From positions 23,462 to 77,942 of the forward strand of contig NZ_JAPYPC010000019.1 in NCBI RefSeq assembly GCF_029937855.1: a DNA stretch of 54,481 nt, in the 5' to 3' direction. The notes under the pieces are model-generated. The model made no database searches, was not told where the DNA came from, and was given only the letters and a program-made list of their open reading frames with translations. This document shows positions 36,180-44,597 of the stretch, piece after piece; positions within the stretch are counted from its first letter, which is position 1, and every line of letters begins with the position of its first letter. Source of the DNA: Christiangramia sp. Lineage in GTDB: Bacteria > Bacteroidota > Bacteroidia > Flavobacteriales > Flavobacteriaceae. A program made the translations under genes and the position numbers.

Positions 36180-37364
36180 TTAAACCTTTGATAAAGTTTC
36201 ATATACTTTATTAATTTTTAACCCTGCATTATTAAATCTTAATTTTTCTGCCTGAATTTTTATTCTACTTAAATTTAATTCCCTGTATTGATCATCACTC
36301 CAGATTAGGTTTATTTTTTGAGCCATGTCCTCCACATCCTGCGGGTCAAAAGTGAACCTATCATCCTCGATAGTTTCAGGTAACGAAGTTACATTAGAAC
36401 AAATCACTGGCACGTTTAATAAAATACTTTCCATAAGCGGAAAGCTTCCGGCTTCATATAAAGTTGGAACAATAACGGCACGACAAGTCTTATATAATTT
36501 CAATAACTCTTCATCTGAAACTATACCCAAAAATCTTACCTGGTTCGAAAGATTATTTTTCTCAATCACAGGTAAAATGTCATTATGGAAATGATCAGTT
36601 AAATTACCTGTGCAGATTAGTTGGATTTCAGGAGCATTCAGATATTTCAGAGCTTCTATTAATTTTAAATGATTTTTATGCTCCCATGATGATGCGGGGT
36701 ATAAAATAAAGTTCGTGGGAAGCTCGTACTTCTCATTAAGTTTAACTAGGTCGATATTTTCTATTTTTTCAAACCACAATTTTTGCATGTCTAGCAATAT
36801 TGTATGCACCTTTTCTTCATGCTTATTAAAATATTTAATAATATCCTTTTTTACATGATTATAACTTACTATTACGGCATCTGCCTCGTCAATCGATTTT
36901 TTGTAATTGACGGCACGCTGGGCTCTTTGTGCCGAAGTAAAAAATTCAGGAAAATGTAGTTCCTGAACATCGTGTAAGGTGGTAATACTTTTTACACCAT
37001 CCTTTTTTATATTGACCTGATAAGGGCTATGAATAATATCAATATTCAAATTTTTAACCAGCCAATCATACATGTCTTCTCTATAAAACCTCTTTTTTAT
37101 TTTAACTCGCTTATACAGTTTATTTAAAAAGGTATGAAAAAAGGTCTCTGCGCGGACGTATAAAAGATTGGGTGGTTTTGGATGATGAAAATTAGGGTAT
37201 TTATCAATTATTTCAATAATGGCTGGATCGGGATTATGGCAAAAAATGAAAAAATCATGAGATAAATTACTATCTGCTAGGATTTTTATCAAAGCGATAG
37301 AATATTGATAAACCCCCCCATATGCTTTATTTATTTGTGGAATGTTTATTAATATATTACTCAT
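36180..37364 (-). CDS. Glycosyltransferase family 4 (mannosyltransferase-like)
   Basis: This is a 394-residue GT-B enzyme. The N-terminal half has [20 protein letters not shown] and [20 protein letters not shown], the latter typical of WbdA/MtfB-like mannosyl- and deoxyhexosyl-transferases. The donor half has [53 protein letters not shown] and [20 protein letters not shown], the family E-x7-E region. It lies between gmd and the perosamine genes, so a GDP-sugar donor such as GDP-mannose, GDP-perosamine or GDP-fucose is plausible. It overlaps the acyltransferase gene by eight bases. Confidence 0.88.
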   Translation of the reverse strand: MSNILINIPQINKAYGGVYQYSIALIKILADSNLSHDFFIFCHNPDPAIIEIIDKYPNFHHPKPPNLLYVRAETFFHTFLNKLYKRVKIKKRFYREDMYDWLVKNLNIDIIHSPYQVNIKKDGVKSITTLHDVQELHFPEFFTSAQRAQRAVNYKKSIDEADAVIVSYNHVKKDIIKYFNKHEEKVHTILLDMQKLWFEKIENIDLVKLNEKYELPTNFILYPASSWEHKNHLKLIEALKYLNAPEIQLICTGNLTDHFHNDILPVIEKNNLSNQVRFLGIVSDEELLKLYKTCRAVIVPTLYEAGSFPLMESILLNVPVICSNVTSLPETIEDDRFTFDPQDVEDMAQKINLIWSDDQYRELNLSRIKIQAEKLRFNNAGLKINKVYETLSKV

Positions 37365-37995
37365 TTATTGTTTTCGGTTTGTTATGAATTTTTTGAACGG
37401 GGTTGCCAACATATATCCCTGGTTCTTCTATAGAGTTTATTACAACAGAATTAGAACCAACGGTAACTCCATCACAAATAGAAATCTGATCATTTATAAC
37501 TGCTCCAGCTCCTATAAAACAACCATTCCCAATCTTTACCCTACCGCATATGATAGAGCCTACAGAAATATGATTATGGGAGCCAATTTGTACTTCATGT
37601 TCCAGAATGGCTCCTGTATTTATTATATTATTATCCCCTATTTCTGCATTAGCATTTATCAGTACATTTCCAAATATTAAATTGGATGCACCTATTATTG
37701 AAGAACTTTCAAGAAAACACCGGGAGTGAAATATATTACCGGAATAGATCTGTTTCGAAAAATTATTAAATAATTCCTTTCTTATCATATTATCTCCAAC
37801 AGCAAGAACTACCTTATAACTACCAATATAATCTTGAATCTTACCAACCAGTTTTACTGAATTTATTACCTCATTCTCCTCTTCTTTATAAGAATCATCA
37901 TAAATCCCGTCCACTTCAAAACCCTGATCTTTCAAAAGAGCTATTACAGATCTACTATGCCCTCCGGAACCAATAACAGAAAATTTATTATCCAT
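37357..37995 (-). CDS. PglD/PerB-type sugar N- or O-acyltransferase
   Basis: This 212-residue cytoplasmic acyltransferase has an N-terminal Rossmann half, FSVIGSGGHSRSVIALLKDQ and VDGIYDDSYKEEE, and a left-handed beta-helix of hexapeptide repeats (about 95-200) ending GVTVGSNSVVINSI and GIYVGNPVQKI. The catalytic His is probably in GAILEHEVQIGSH. The family includes PglD, NeuD and GDP-perosamine N-acetyltransferase. Because it is coupled (8-base overlap) to a GDP-perosamine synthase-like gene, acetyl or another acyl transfer to the 4-amino group of GDP-perosamine is the best guess. NeuD-like O-acetylation of a nonulosonate is less likely here. Confidence 0.85.
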   Translation of the reverse strand: MDNKFSVIGSGGHSRSVIALLKDQGFEVDGIYDDSYKEEENEVINSVKLVGKIQDYIGSYKVVLAVGDNMIRKELFNNFSKQIYSGNIFHSRCFLESSSIIGASNLIFGNVLINANAEIGDNNIINTGAILEHEVQIGSHNHISVGSIICGRVKIGNGCFIGAGAVINDQISICDGVTVGSNSVVINSIEEPGIYVGNPVQKIHNKPKTINE

Positions 37996-39097
37996 TTTTT
38001 AAATTTTGATAAGAAAACATATAACCTACTATCTCTTGAATATCTGTCTTTTTAAGACCTGGATAGCTAGGAAGATTTATCCCTCTTCGAGCCAAGGCTT
38101 CAGCTGCCTTATGCTTCTCATATTTTTGTGCATAAATCGGCATAGTATGTACAGGATAAAACATGGGTCGGGTTTCAATTCCGTTATTTAGTAAGTATTC
38201 TTTCAATTCACGCCTGTCAACATCCATCGGCAGCAAAATTGTACACATCCAGTAAGAGTGAACAACATTTTTGGTTTCAATATGAAATTCAAAATTACTT
38301 TCTTTGAATTCCTCTCGGTACCATTTAGCAATTTCTATTTTTTTCTCAATTATAGAGTTTATACGTTCTAACTGGGCAAGGCCAATGGCGGCACATATAT
38401 TCGTCATCCGGTAATTATAACCAATAGCATCATGCCAGTATTCTCTATATTTTGCAAGCCCCTGACCTTTTAAATGAATGATTCGCTCATAAAGAGTTTC
38501 ATCATTTGTCGTTACCATACCTCCTTCTCCGGTGGTAATGGTTTTATTTCCGTAAAAGCTGAACGTAGCAACATCACCAAAGACCCCAACGTGCTTCCCA
38601 TCATATTGTGAACCTATGGCCTCTGCGCAATCTTCTACCAGAAATAGACCATGCTTTTCGCATATTTCAACCAGACTTTTCATTTCACATGGATGGCCAT
38701 ATAAATGAACACAAATAATTGCTTTAGTTTTTGAAGTGATTTTCTCCTTAACGTCCTCAGGATCTATTTGCCAGGTGCTTTCCAGAGAATCAACAAAAAC
38801 AGGTTTGGCGCCGGTGTAGGTTATAGCATTTACTGAAGCTACGTAAGTAAGCGTAGGCACAATTACTTCATCCCCCTCTCCTATACCCAATGCTTCAAGA
38901 GCCAGATGTAAGGCTACTGTGCCATTGCAAACACCAGCTGCATGATTAGAACCTATATATTTTGCGAAATCCTTTTCAAATTTATCAATAAACTTACCTT
39001 TACCCGAGATCCATGTAGAATCTAAACATTCATTCACATATTTCTTTTCATTACCATTTAAGCTGGGCTGGTAAACTGGATATTTTAATTCTCCCAT
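37988..39097 (-). CDS. per: GDP-perosamine synthase-like PLP aminotransferase
   Basis: The 369-residue DegT/DnrJ/EryC1/StrS aminotransferase is predicted to convert GDP-4-keto-6-deoxymannose and glutamate to GDP-perosamine. Long stretches resemble enterobacterial and Vibrio Per/RfbE proteins: YPVYQPSLNGNEKKYVNECL, DSTWISGKGKFIDKFE, IVPTLTYVASVNAITYTGA, HLYGHPCEMKSLVEICEKHG and GYNYRMTNICAAIGLAQLE. The PLP-binding Lys is Lys185 in FSFYGNKTITTGEGG, so it is an aminotransferase and not a ColD-like dehydratase, which has His there. Its substrate is the Gmd product made from this same cluster. It overlaps the acyltransferase gene by eight bases. Confidence 0.88.
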   Translation of the reverse strand: MGELKYPVYQPSLNGNEKKYVNECLDSTWISGKGKFIDKFEKDFAKYIGSNHAAGVCNGTVALHLALEALGIGEGDEVIVPTLTYVASVNAITYTGAKPVFVDSLESTWQIDPEDVKEKITSKTKAIICVHLYGHPCEMKSLVEICEKHGLFLVEDCAEAIGSQYDGKHVGVFGDVATFSFYGNKTITTGEGGMVTTNDETLYERIIHLKGQGLAKYREYWHDAIGYNYRMTNICAAIGLAQLERINSIIEKKIEIAKWYREEFKESNFEFHIETKNVVHSYWMCTILLPMDVDRRELKEYLLNNGIETRPMFYPVHTMPIYAQKYEKHKAAEALARRGINLPSYPGLKKTDIQEIVGYMFSYQNLKNG

Positions 39098-40026
39098 TAT
39101 ATTTTTTCTATTTGGTTAGTATCTGTATTATAAATGGGCATATCCTTTATCACCTCAATTCTGTCTCCTTCTCTTTTATAATTTAAATTCCCGTTTTCAT
39201 CCCTGGACTCCCGAAATTTCGATTCTACATAACCAGTTTCAGAATTCAAAATTTTCAAATCTTTACAATAGCCTTTTTTTACAAAATATGCATTGTTCCC
39301 GGCACTATTGCAACCAATAAAACTATATCCCTTTTTTTCAGCCAAATCACATAATGCCTTTAGAGAAGCTCCAGCATATAAACCACTATAATGAGCTTTA
39401 AATCTATAAAAATCATCTGAATAAGGTATAGTTATGGCTCTTTTGCTTCCAAATATGCTATTATACTCAACAATCATTATAATGGGATCTACAACTTCTA
39501 AAGCTTTCCAGATCCAGTAATCATTCCCATCAATATCGATATGTAATAATCCAACCTCACCTTCAATGCCTTCTTCATTTATTAATTCATTAATATTCTC
39601 AGCCGTTATAAACGCGCTTTTCGCTCTTAAATCATATTTCCAGAATATTTCGTCTTTCTTTATTTTCAAGATATTTTCTGGACTCCCATCCAGAACGAGA
39701 CCAGACCAGTTATCATTAACTAACAAAAATCTGGTATTAGCTTCCTGATAATCTTCTACTCCAAATTCTATAAATGATTTATTTGCAATTGAAAGATGAT
39801 TGATAAGATACTGAATGATTCCATCATCTCCCCATTGAGAAAAAACCTTAAACTCAGCATCGCTTAAGTTTTCTATCTTTCTTTCTTTTAATTGTGAAGA
39901 CCAAATTTTACCATTCTGGATTAATATCTTATTATTTAAGTTCCCATTATTAGCTAAACCTAGAGTAATATCCCTTAAACTCTGAGATATATATTTCCGG
40001 ATCTCTCTTTTTATTTTTTCAATCAT
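39097..40026 (-). CDS. FkbM-like SAM-fold protein of unknown substrate
   Basis: A 309-residue protein with a Rossmann-like centre. NKSFIEFGVEDYQEANTRF and GLVLDGSPENI resemble the SAM-binding motifs I and II of FkbM-type methyltransferases, and VGLLHIDIDGNDYWIWKALE and MIVEYNS the later part of the same fold. The first 70 residues contain a charged segment and FKVFSQWGDDGIIQYLINHL. I do not recognise a named gene. It overlaps the aminotransferase gene by one base and follows a 167-base gap on its 5' side. A role in decorating the glycan is inferred from context only. Confidence 0.6.
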   Translation of the reverse strand: MIEKIKREIRKYISQSLRDITLGLANNGNLNNKILIQNGKIWSSQLKERKIENLSDAEFKVFSQWGDDGIIQYLINHLSIANKSFIEFGVEDYQEANTRFLLVNDNWSGLVLDGSPENILKIKKDEIFWKYDLRAKSAFITAENINELINEEGIEGEVGLLHIDIDGNDYWIWKALEVVDPIIMIVEYNSIFGSKRAITIPYSDDFYRFKAHYSGLYAGASLKALCDLAEKKGYSFIGCNSAGNNAYFVKKGYCKDLKILNSETGYVESKFRESRDENGNLNYKREGDRIEVIKDMPIYNTDTNQIEKI

Positions 40027-40193
40027 TACTCTTAAAGTAGATTTAGAACATGAAGTGTGTAATTTATTCTAATTAATAATCCATAAATTTTGCACCAACA
40101 GTTATTCTTTAAATTGAAAGTAATTACTTTACCATTACTCTTCAAATAAATAGTCTCTCAAATTTATTCTGTTTTTATCCCATTTTGATTAAG
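40027..40193. other. AT-rich gap inside the cluster with a lone -7 promoter-like box
   Basis: This 167-base gap is the longest in the minus-strand cluster apart from the GT10 interruption. On the minus strand TAAATTTG (40166-40159) matches the -7 consensus TAnnTTTG, but no TTG lies at the right distance upstream. No hairpin terminator, tandem repeat or small gene is evident. Confidence 0.35.
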
Positions 40194-41501
40194 CTATTTA
40201 TAAAAATATAGATATGTTCTATTGATACCATTATTTGAGTCCAACTCGCTTTTTTTACAATTTAAAAATTTATTTTCCATGAATTTTTGAATTGATTCAA
40301 TAGAATAATCTTTTGGGGTCTTTTTATTCCATGTCTTTACATGTATATCTGAGGGATCAACAAATTCCAAAATAATACCATCCATGGCATATTTCTTACA
40401 AGTCTCACAAAATAAATAAACCGGAACTTCCTGAGATAAACAAATATGATGAATTAAGCCCAACGCTAGAACAATGTTAGATTTAAAACGATAAAATGAA
40501 TCCCGCCAAAATAAACCAGGACCTAAACTAGGAGTAGGAAACTTTAAATCCATAAAAGCAGGAGTTATCTTATTATTTGAATCATTCACAAGAGCTAAAT
40601 GATTCACAATTTCCTCCTCGTAATCAAAAGCCATTACAGAGGCACCTAAGTATGAAGCCATTTCTGCATAATATCCTTTATTTGAAGCTAAATCAAGAAC
40701 TTTTTCAGGTTTCTGCTCAGATAGAATATTATAAACAAATTTTTGCTTTATAGTCTCTGGATTTTTAAAGTCCAAATTATGCGTATCATAATAATTAGAC
40801 CAATATTCCGGTTCTTTTGAAATAGGTTTATGCTTTTCAACCCAATCAATTAACTTAGTTAATAATTTCTGAGGTTCATCCTGATATTTAACCAGAGACG
40901 TGAAATTTCTAAAGATTATTTTTTTTATATACTTAGACTTAAAAATTTTCAACCCAAAGCCATTAGTATGTTCCTTCCTGTATTCTTTTGAAAAAGGATA
41001 AGTCTTTTTTGAATAACTTGCTAACCAAATTGGCACTATAAAGTAGCTGTAGAATTCTTCAAACCAATCCTTGGAAATAGAATTGGACTTCTTAATAGAT
41101 GTAAAATCATAGAAAACAGGTGATTCCCCATCAAAACTAACATTCCAGGGATGGGCATCATGTAATAAAAAACCATTCTCAGAAAGATTCAAATTTAACC
41201 TTAAAATCATAGAAGCCGCTCTCCAGAACATTTCATTAGAATATTCGCAGGGATGTAATATAAAAGGGATTTTTTTATGTTGTAAAATCAATTCCCCATC
41301 GTTCTCTTTTTGTATTTCAGTGTATACTAACCCACTAGAGAACCAACCTTCTACATAATCAGAATTTAAAATTTCTTTATATTCTCTTATTTTGGTGTCA
41401 TTTTCGACAATGCGTAAAACAGTATCTTCCGTAATACATACTCTTCCTGCCCGATCATATAAATATGGTAAGTCTTTTAATTTCGACACGTCATCTATCA
41501 T
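40194..41501 (-). CDS. Kinase-like/methyltransferase fusion (NoeA-like), candidate chain-capping protein
   Basis: A 435-residue two-domain protein. Residues about 20-225 have a kinase-like catalytic loop: LLHDAHPWN (Asp115 to Asn120, the D-x4-N spacing of aminoglycoside kinases) and, ten residues on, FYDFTSI (Asp132-Phe133, like the DFG Asp). Residues about 230-430 are a class I methyltransferase with KVLDLASNKGYYAEMASYLG, FDYEE and LALGLIHHICLSQEVP. The layout resembles nodulation protein NoeA-like proteins. It lies 12 bases downstream of wzt, whose C-terminal domain in known systems binds a methylated or phosphorylated chain end. The classical N-lobe Lys of kinases is not obvious, so phosphotransfer activity is unproven. 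Confidence 0.7.
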   Translation of the reverse strand: MIDDVSKLKDLPYLYDRAGRVCITEDTVLRIVENDTKIREYKEILNSDYVEGWFSSGLVYTEIQKENDGELILQHKKIPFILHPCEYSNEMFWRAASMILRLNLNLSENGFLLHDAHPWNVSFDGESPVFYDFTSIKKSNSISKDWFEEFYSYFIVPIWLASYSKKTYPFSKEYRKEHTNGFGLKIFKSKYIKKIIFRNFTSLVKYQDEPQKLLTKLIDWVEKHKPISKEPEYWSNYYDTHNLDFKNPETIKQKFVYNILSEQKPEKVLDLASNKGYYAEMASYLGASVMAFDYEEEIVNHLALVNDSNNKITPAFMDLKFPTPSLGPGLFWRDSFYRFKSNIVLALGLIHHICLSQEVPVYLFCETCKKYAMDGIILEFVDPSDIHVKTWNKKTPKDYSIESIQKFMENKFLNCKKSELDSNNGINRTYLYFYK

Positions 41502-41513
41502 AAATCACTTTAA

Positions 41514-42800
41514 TTACATGGGTTTCAAACTCCAATTATGTTTATATAAAATTTTTGCGAGATTTATATTATCTAAAGTTCTACTACCACCTAGATAGTT
41601 ATCATTAACGACATTGAACATTATTTTATCGGCAATATAATCTTCCATTTCACCATTATTAAATAAAGCAATGTTAACGGAATACTTACCCGGCATGATA
41701 TTTAAATGGTCCTCCATAATACATGATATCTCACCTTTTATATGATCGGAATCTATAGTTAAATTTGCGTTTGCATCACTATCAAATCTTAATATACCTT
41801 CTTCTCTCTCATTATAAACTCCTACGATCACTCTCAATTTGTTGGTTGCTATATTATTATCAACGATAAAATTAAAATGAAACCCAATTTTTTCTCCCAG
41901 CTTAAAAACTCTCGTTTCAGTAAGTGGATTCCCCAATAGTACCTTAGTAAATCTTAAATTCCCCAATCCAGATCTTTCCTTAATTTTGGATAAATCAGAA
42001 ATAGATTCTTTACTGGTAGAAAGATATTTTGAAATAGTTTCTTCTGTGGTACCGGTATAAGTTATTAAACCATGTTCTAATAAAATACATCTATTACAAA
42101 GACTCTGGATACTTCCCATATTATGACTCACAAATAACACCGTTCTGCCTTCACCGGTAGAAAGGTCCTGCATTTTCCCAATAGCTTTTTTCTGAAACTC
42201 GGCATCACCTACGGCAAGCACCTCATCCACGACCAGTATCTCTGGTTCCAGGTGTGCAGCAACGGCAAATCCCAGCCTTACAGTCATCCCGCTACTATAT
42301 CGTTTAACCGGCGTATCTATATACTTTTCACAACCGGAGAAAGCGATGATCTCTTCCAGTTTATTTTTTATCTCCATCCTGGTCATTCCCAAAACGGCTC
42401 CATTCATAAATATATTCTCTCTACCGGTAAGCTCAGGATGAAATCCTGTTCCTATCTCCAAAAGTGAAGCAATACGGCCTTTGGTTCTTATAGTTCCCAT
42501 AGTGGGTGAGGTGACCCTGGAAAGGAGTTTAAGCAGGGTTGATTTACCGGCGCCATTTTTACCAATGATTCCCAGTACTTCTCCCTGTTTTACTTCAAAA
42601 TTAATATCTCGTAATGCCCATACATAATCTTCATTCGCCAGGCTGTTGCGTTCATTAACCGCTCCTACCTTTAAAAAAGGATCTTCTTTTCCTCGTATAC
42701 CATACCACCATCTCTTTAGATCATCCCCCAGTGTACCAGTACCAACGGTACCAAGGCGGTATTGCTTGGAAATGTTTTCAGCTTTTAAAATTATACTCAT
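41514..42800 (-). CDS. wzt: Polysaccharide ABC exporter ATPase with C-terminal glycan-binding domain
   Basis: The 428-residue protein drives export of a finished lipid-linked polysaccharide through the Wzm channel. The nucleotide-binding domain has Walker A GIIGKNGAGKSTLL (about residues 76-89), signature YSSGMTVRLGFAVA, Walker B EILVVDEVLAVGD and the switch VLFVSHNM. Residues about 265-428 are the extra beta-sandwich domain of the Wzt type, which in E. coli O8/O9a recognises the capped chain end. The expected partner wzm is at 44596-45459, with two genes between. It overlaps the upstream methyltransferase gene by four bases. Confidence 0.93.
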   Translation of the reverse strand: MSIILKAENISKQYRLGTVGTGTLGDDLKRWWYGIRGKEDPFLKVGAVNERNSLANEDYVWALRDINFEVKQGEVLGIIGKNGAGKSTLLKLLSRVTSPTMGTIRTKGRIASLLEIGTGFHPELTGRENIFMNGAVLGMTRMEIKNKLEEIIAFSGCEKYIDTPVKRYSSGMTVRLGFAVAAHLEPEILVVDEVLAVGDAEFQKKAIGKMQDLSTGEGRTVLFVSHNMGSIQSLCNRCILLEHGLITYTGTTEETISKYLSTSKESISDLSKIKERSGLGNLRFTKVLLGNPLTETRVFKLGEKIGFHFNFIVDNNIATNKLRVIVGVYNEREEGILRFDSDANANLTIDSDHIKGEISCIMEDHLNIMPGKYSVNIALFNNGEMEDYIADKIMFNVVNDNYLGGSRTLDNINLAKILYKHNWSLKPM

Positions 42801-43648
42801 TGCAAAGGTTCTTTATAGACTATAAGCTGGCTCCTGGTAAGATAAGTATTTATTAGCAGGGGAATATTCTGTTCGGCTTTAAAAGCCCATCTACGGTATC
42901 TAATATTATGTTTACCCCTTGGAATAAGTCTGTTGAATCTCTCAAGAGTACCTACAGGTTTTATCTTAACAAATTTAAAGAATGCTGTACCCACATTTTT
43001 AAAGTGTAAAGAACTAAAACTTCTATCGGGATGAGGATCATTCTCTTTCCATTCTGTAAACTTCTTCCTGTTCAATTTTGAAGGTCTTCCCTTTACAGGG
43101 ATCATCCACCTAATTTCATCCAGAATCCTACTATTTACCGCCGGTTCAAAAAAGCGTGCTTCTCCCTCAGGTTTTAATAGACGCGCAGTTTCTCTTAAAA
43201 ATTCTTTTTCCTCTGGTAGAGTTAAATGATGTAAAAATGCTTTTCCCACTACAAAATCAAACTTTCCGGCTTCAAGGTTATTTTTGAGAAAATCGCCTTT
43301 CACAAATTTTATGGGATACTTAAATTCCCAGGCCTGGTTTAATTTTTTGATGATCTCCCCACTAGCCTCGGCAATATCATTGGCATAAACTTCTGCACCC
43401 AGTCCCGCCATCATTGCGGCATTTACACAATCTCCACATCCCATTTCCATTACTTTCTTATCCTCAAGTCTATCCTTAAAGCCATCCTGATAAAGAGCAT
43501 GCCAGCTGGTTTCTGTAGCACAGGCACCATCAAGGAAACTATCCAAATCTTTTAACCAGATCAAAATATTCCTAATAGAATAATCGGCATATAATTTATT
43601 ATAATGCTGCCGGTTCTTTTCCTTATTATCTCTTGAAACCTTATCCAT
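42797..43648 (-). CDS. Class I SAM-dependent methyltransferase
   Basis: This 283-residue protein has KVMEMGCGDCVNAAMMAGLG (motif I), VYANDIAEASGEII (motif II), FDFVVGKAFLHHLTLPEEKE and LLKPEGEARFFEPAVNSRIL. That order is typical for small-molecule or sugar methyltransferases. It is coupled to wzt (4-base overlap) and to the pyruvyltransferase gene (1-base overlap), so methylation of the glycan, possibly at the chain end, is plausible. The target is not shown by sequence. Confidence 0.83.
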   Translation of the reverse strand: MDKVSRDNKEKNRQHYNKLYADYSIRNILIWLKDLDSFLDGACATETSWHALYQDGFKDRLEDKKVMEMGCGDCVNAAMMAGLGAEVYANDIAEASGEIIKKLNQAWEFKYPIKFVKGDFLKNNLEAGKFDFVVGKAFLHHLTLPEEKEFLRETARLLKPEGEARFFEPAVNSRILDEIRWMIPVKGRPSKLNRKKFTEWKENDPHPDRSFSSLHFKNVGTAFFKFVKIKPVGTLERFNRLIPRGKHNIRYRRWAFKAEQNIPLLINTYLTRSQLIVYKEPLQ

Positions 43649-44484
43649 TAGCTGTTAATATTACTATTCCTGAACGGGCAATTATTAATAAGGCCGTTTC
43701 TTAGTTCTTTAATCCGGTCTGGATCTGGCAAAACCTGATCTTTCTTAAAACAATCTAATAAATCGTCTATCTTCATTCCATCCCGATATCTTTGAATTTT
43801 ATAATTGTAAATATCTACCGACTTAAAATAATCCTTGTATTTAATGTTGTCTCCAAAAACTTTATCGGAGAACTGCATCCATATAGCCGGGATTCCATAA
43901 GTATGTGGTACGATAACCCCATGCAGGGAAGAGGAGATGATCTTTTCACAGGCCAGGATCTCATCTGTAGTTTTTTCAATGTCCAGCGTCATCATATCTA
44001 TTATCTTAACTCTCTCCACGTTTTGATATTCGGCTGAGATCTTTTTAAAATCTACGTAATGAGGAATAATCCCCAATTCATATTTCTTTTCAATTTTGGG
44101 TGCATAGAAATCGGGCAATAAAACTGCCGGATCTCCATATACCTCGGGGCAGTCTAATCCCTGTTCTATTAAATATTTTCTGGTTTCTGGTCCTCTAACC
44201 GCATAAAACTTTGAATTTGCAATTTTAAGCTTTCGGTCTACAATACCACTACCCCATACTATACTATCGCTGGTAGCCTGAGCTAGAATACTTCCTGCAG
44301 CAAGATAATGTGTTTTGTTTAGGTTATACCAGGCCTGCTTTTTAGGATGTACCCATTTTGCTTCTTTTCCCGCAACTTTTTCAACAATATATTTAGAAAG
44401 AAGATCACCGTAATTTTCCTTCTTCTTTCCCATCAGTCGGATCTCACTCCACCAGAAAAGAGGTATTTTTTTAGTTCCGGGCAT
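43648..44484 (-). CDS. Polysaccharide pyruvyltransferase family protein
   Basis: This 278-residue protein of the CsaB/WcaK family adds ketal pyruvate from phosphoenolpyruvate to a sugar, giving an acidic glycan. Seen motifs are FWWSEIRLMGKKKENYGDLL (the N-terminal NxGD-type loop), IVWGSGIVDRKLKIANSKFY, AVRGPETRKYLIEQGLDCPE, VYGDPAVLLPDFY, the centre LGIIPHYVD, and ISSSLHGVIVPHTYGIPAIW near the C-terminus (SSxHG). Its start codon lies one base after a GGTTGTC repeat array. Pyruvylation is the most likely role, though some family members act on other acceptors. Confidence 0.85.
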   Translation of the reverse strand: MPGTKKIPLFWWSEIRLMGKKKENYGDLLSKYIVEKVAGKEAKWVHPKKQAWYNLNKTHYLAAGSILAQATSDSIVWGSGIVDRKLKIANSKFYAVRGPETRKYLIEQGLDCPEVYGDPAVLLPDFYAPKIEKKYELGIIPHYVDFKKISAEYQNVERVKIIDMMTLDIEKTTDEILACEKIISSSLHGVIVPHTYGIPAIWMQFSDKVFGDNIKYKDYFKSVDIYNYKIQRYRDGMKIDDLLDCFKKDQVLPDPDRIKELRNGLINNCPFRNSNINS

Positions 44485-44485
44485 T

Positions 44486-44542
44486 CTGTTGTCGGTTATC
44501 GGTTGTCGGTTATCGGTTGTCGGTTGTCGGTTGTCGGTTGTC
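44486..44542. repeat. GGTTGTC/GGTTATC heptanucleotide array
   Basis: About eight copies of the seven-base unit GGTTGTC or its variant GGTTATC stand one base upstream of the start codon of the pyruvyltransferase gene (minus strand), so they fill the ribosome-binding region. Copy-number changes here could alter translation without touching the protein. Confidence 0.92.
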
Positions 44543-44573
44543 TAAAAGTAAATTACAGAACATACTTCTGACG

Positions 44574-44597
44574 CTTCACTCTTCACTCTTCACTCTT
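44574..44597. repeat. TTCACTC heptanucleotide array at the wzm stop codon
   Basis: Three tandem TTCACTC units, with a partial unit in front, run up to the end of wzm. The wzm stop codon (TAA, 44598-44596) overlaps the repeat. The unit differs from the GGTTGTC array 32 bases away. Confidence 0.85.

Noticed and set aside
37988-39097. Legionaminic-acid-type aminotransferase (LegC/PglE) as the name for this DegT protein
   Set aside because: The sequence blocks resemble GDP-perosamine synthases far more closely, and the GDP-sugar dehydratase gmd is nearby, whereas no UDP-sugar 4,6-dehydratase of the LegB/PglF type was found in the window.
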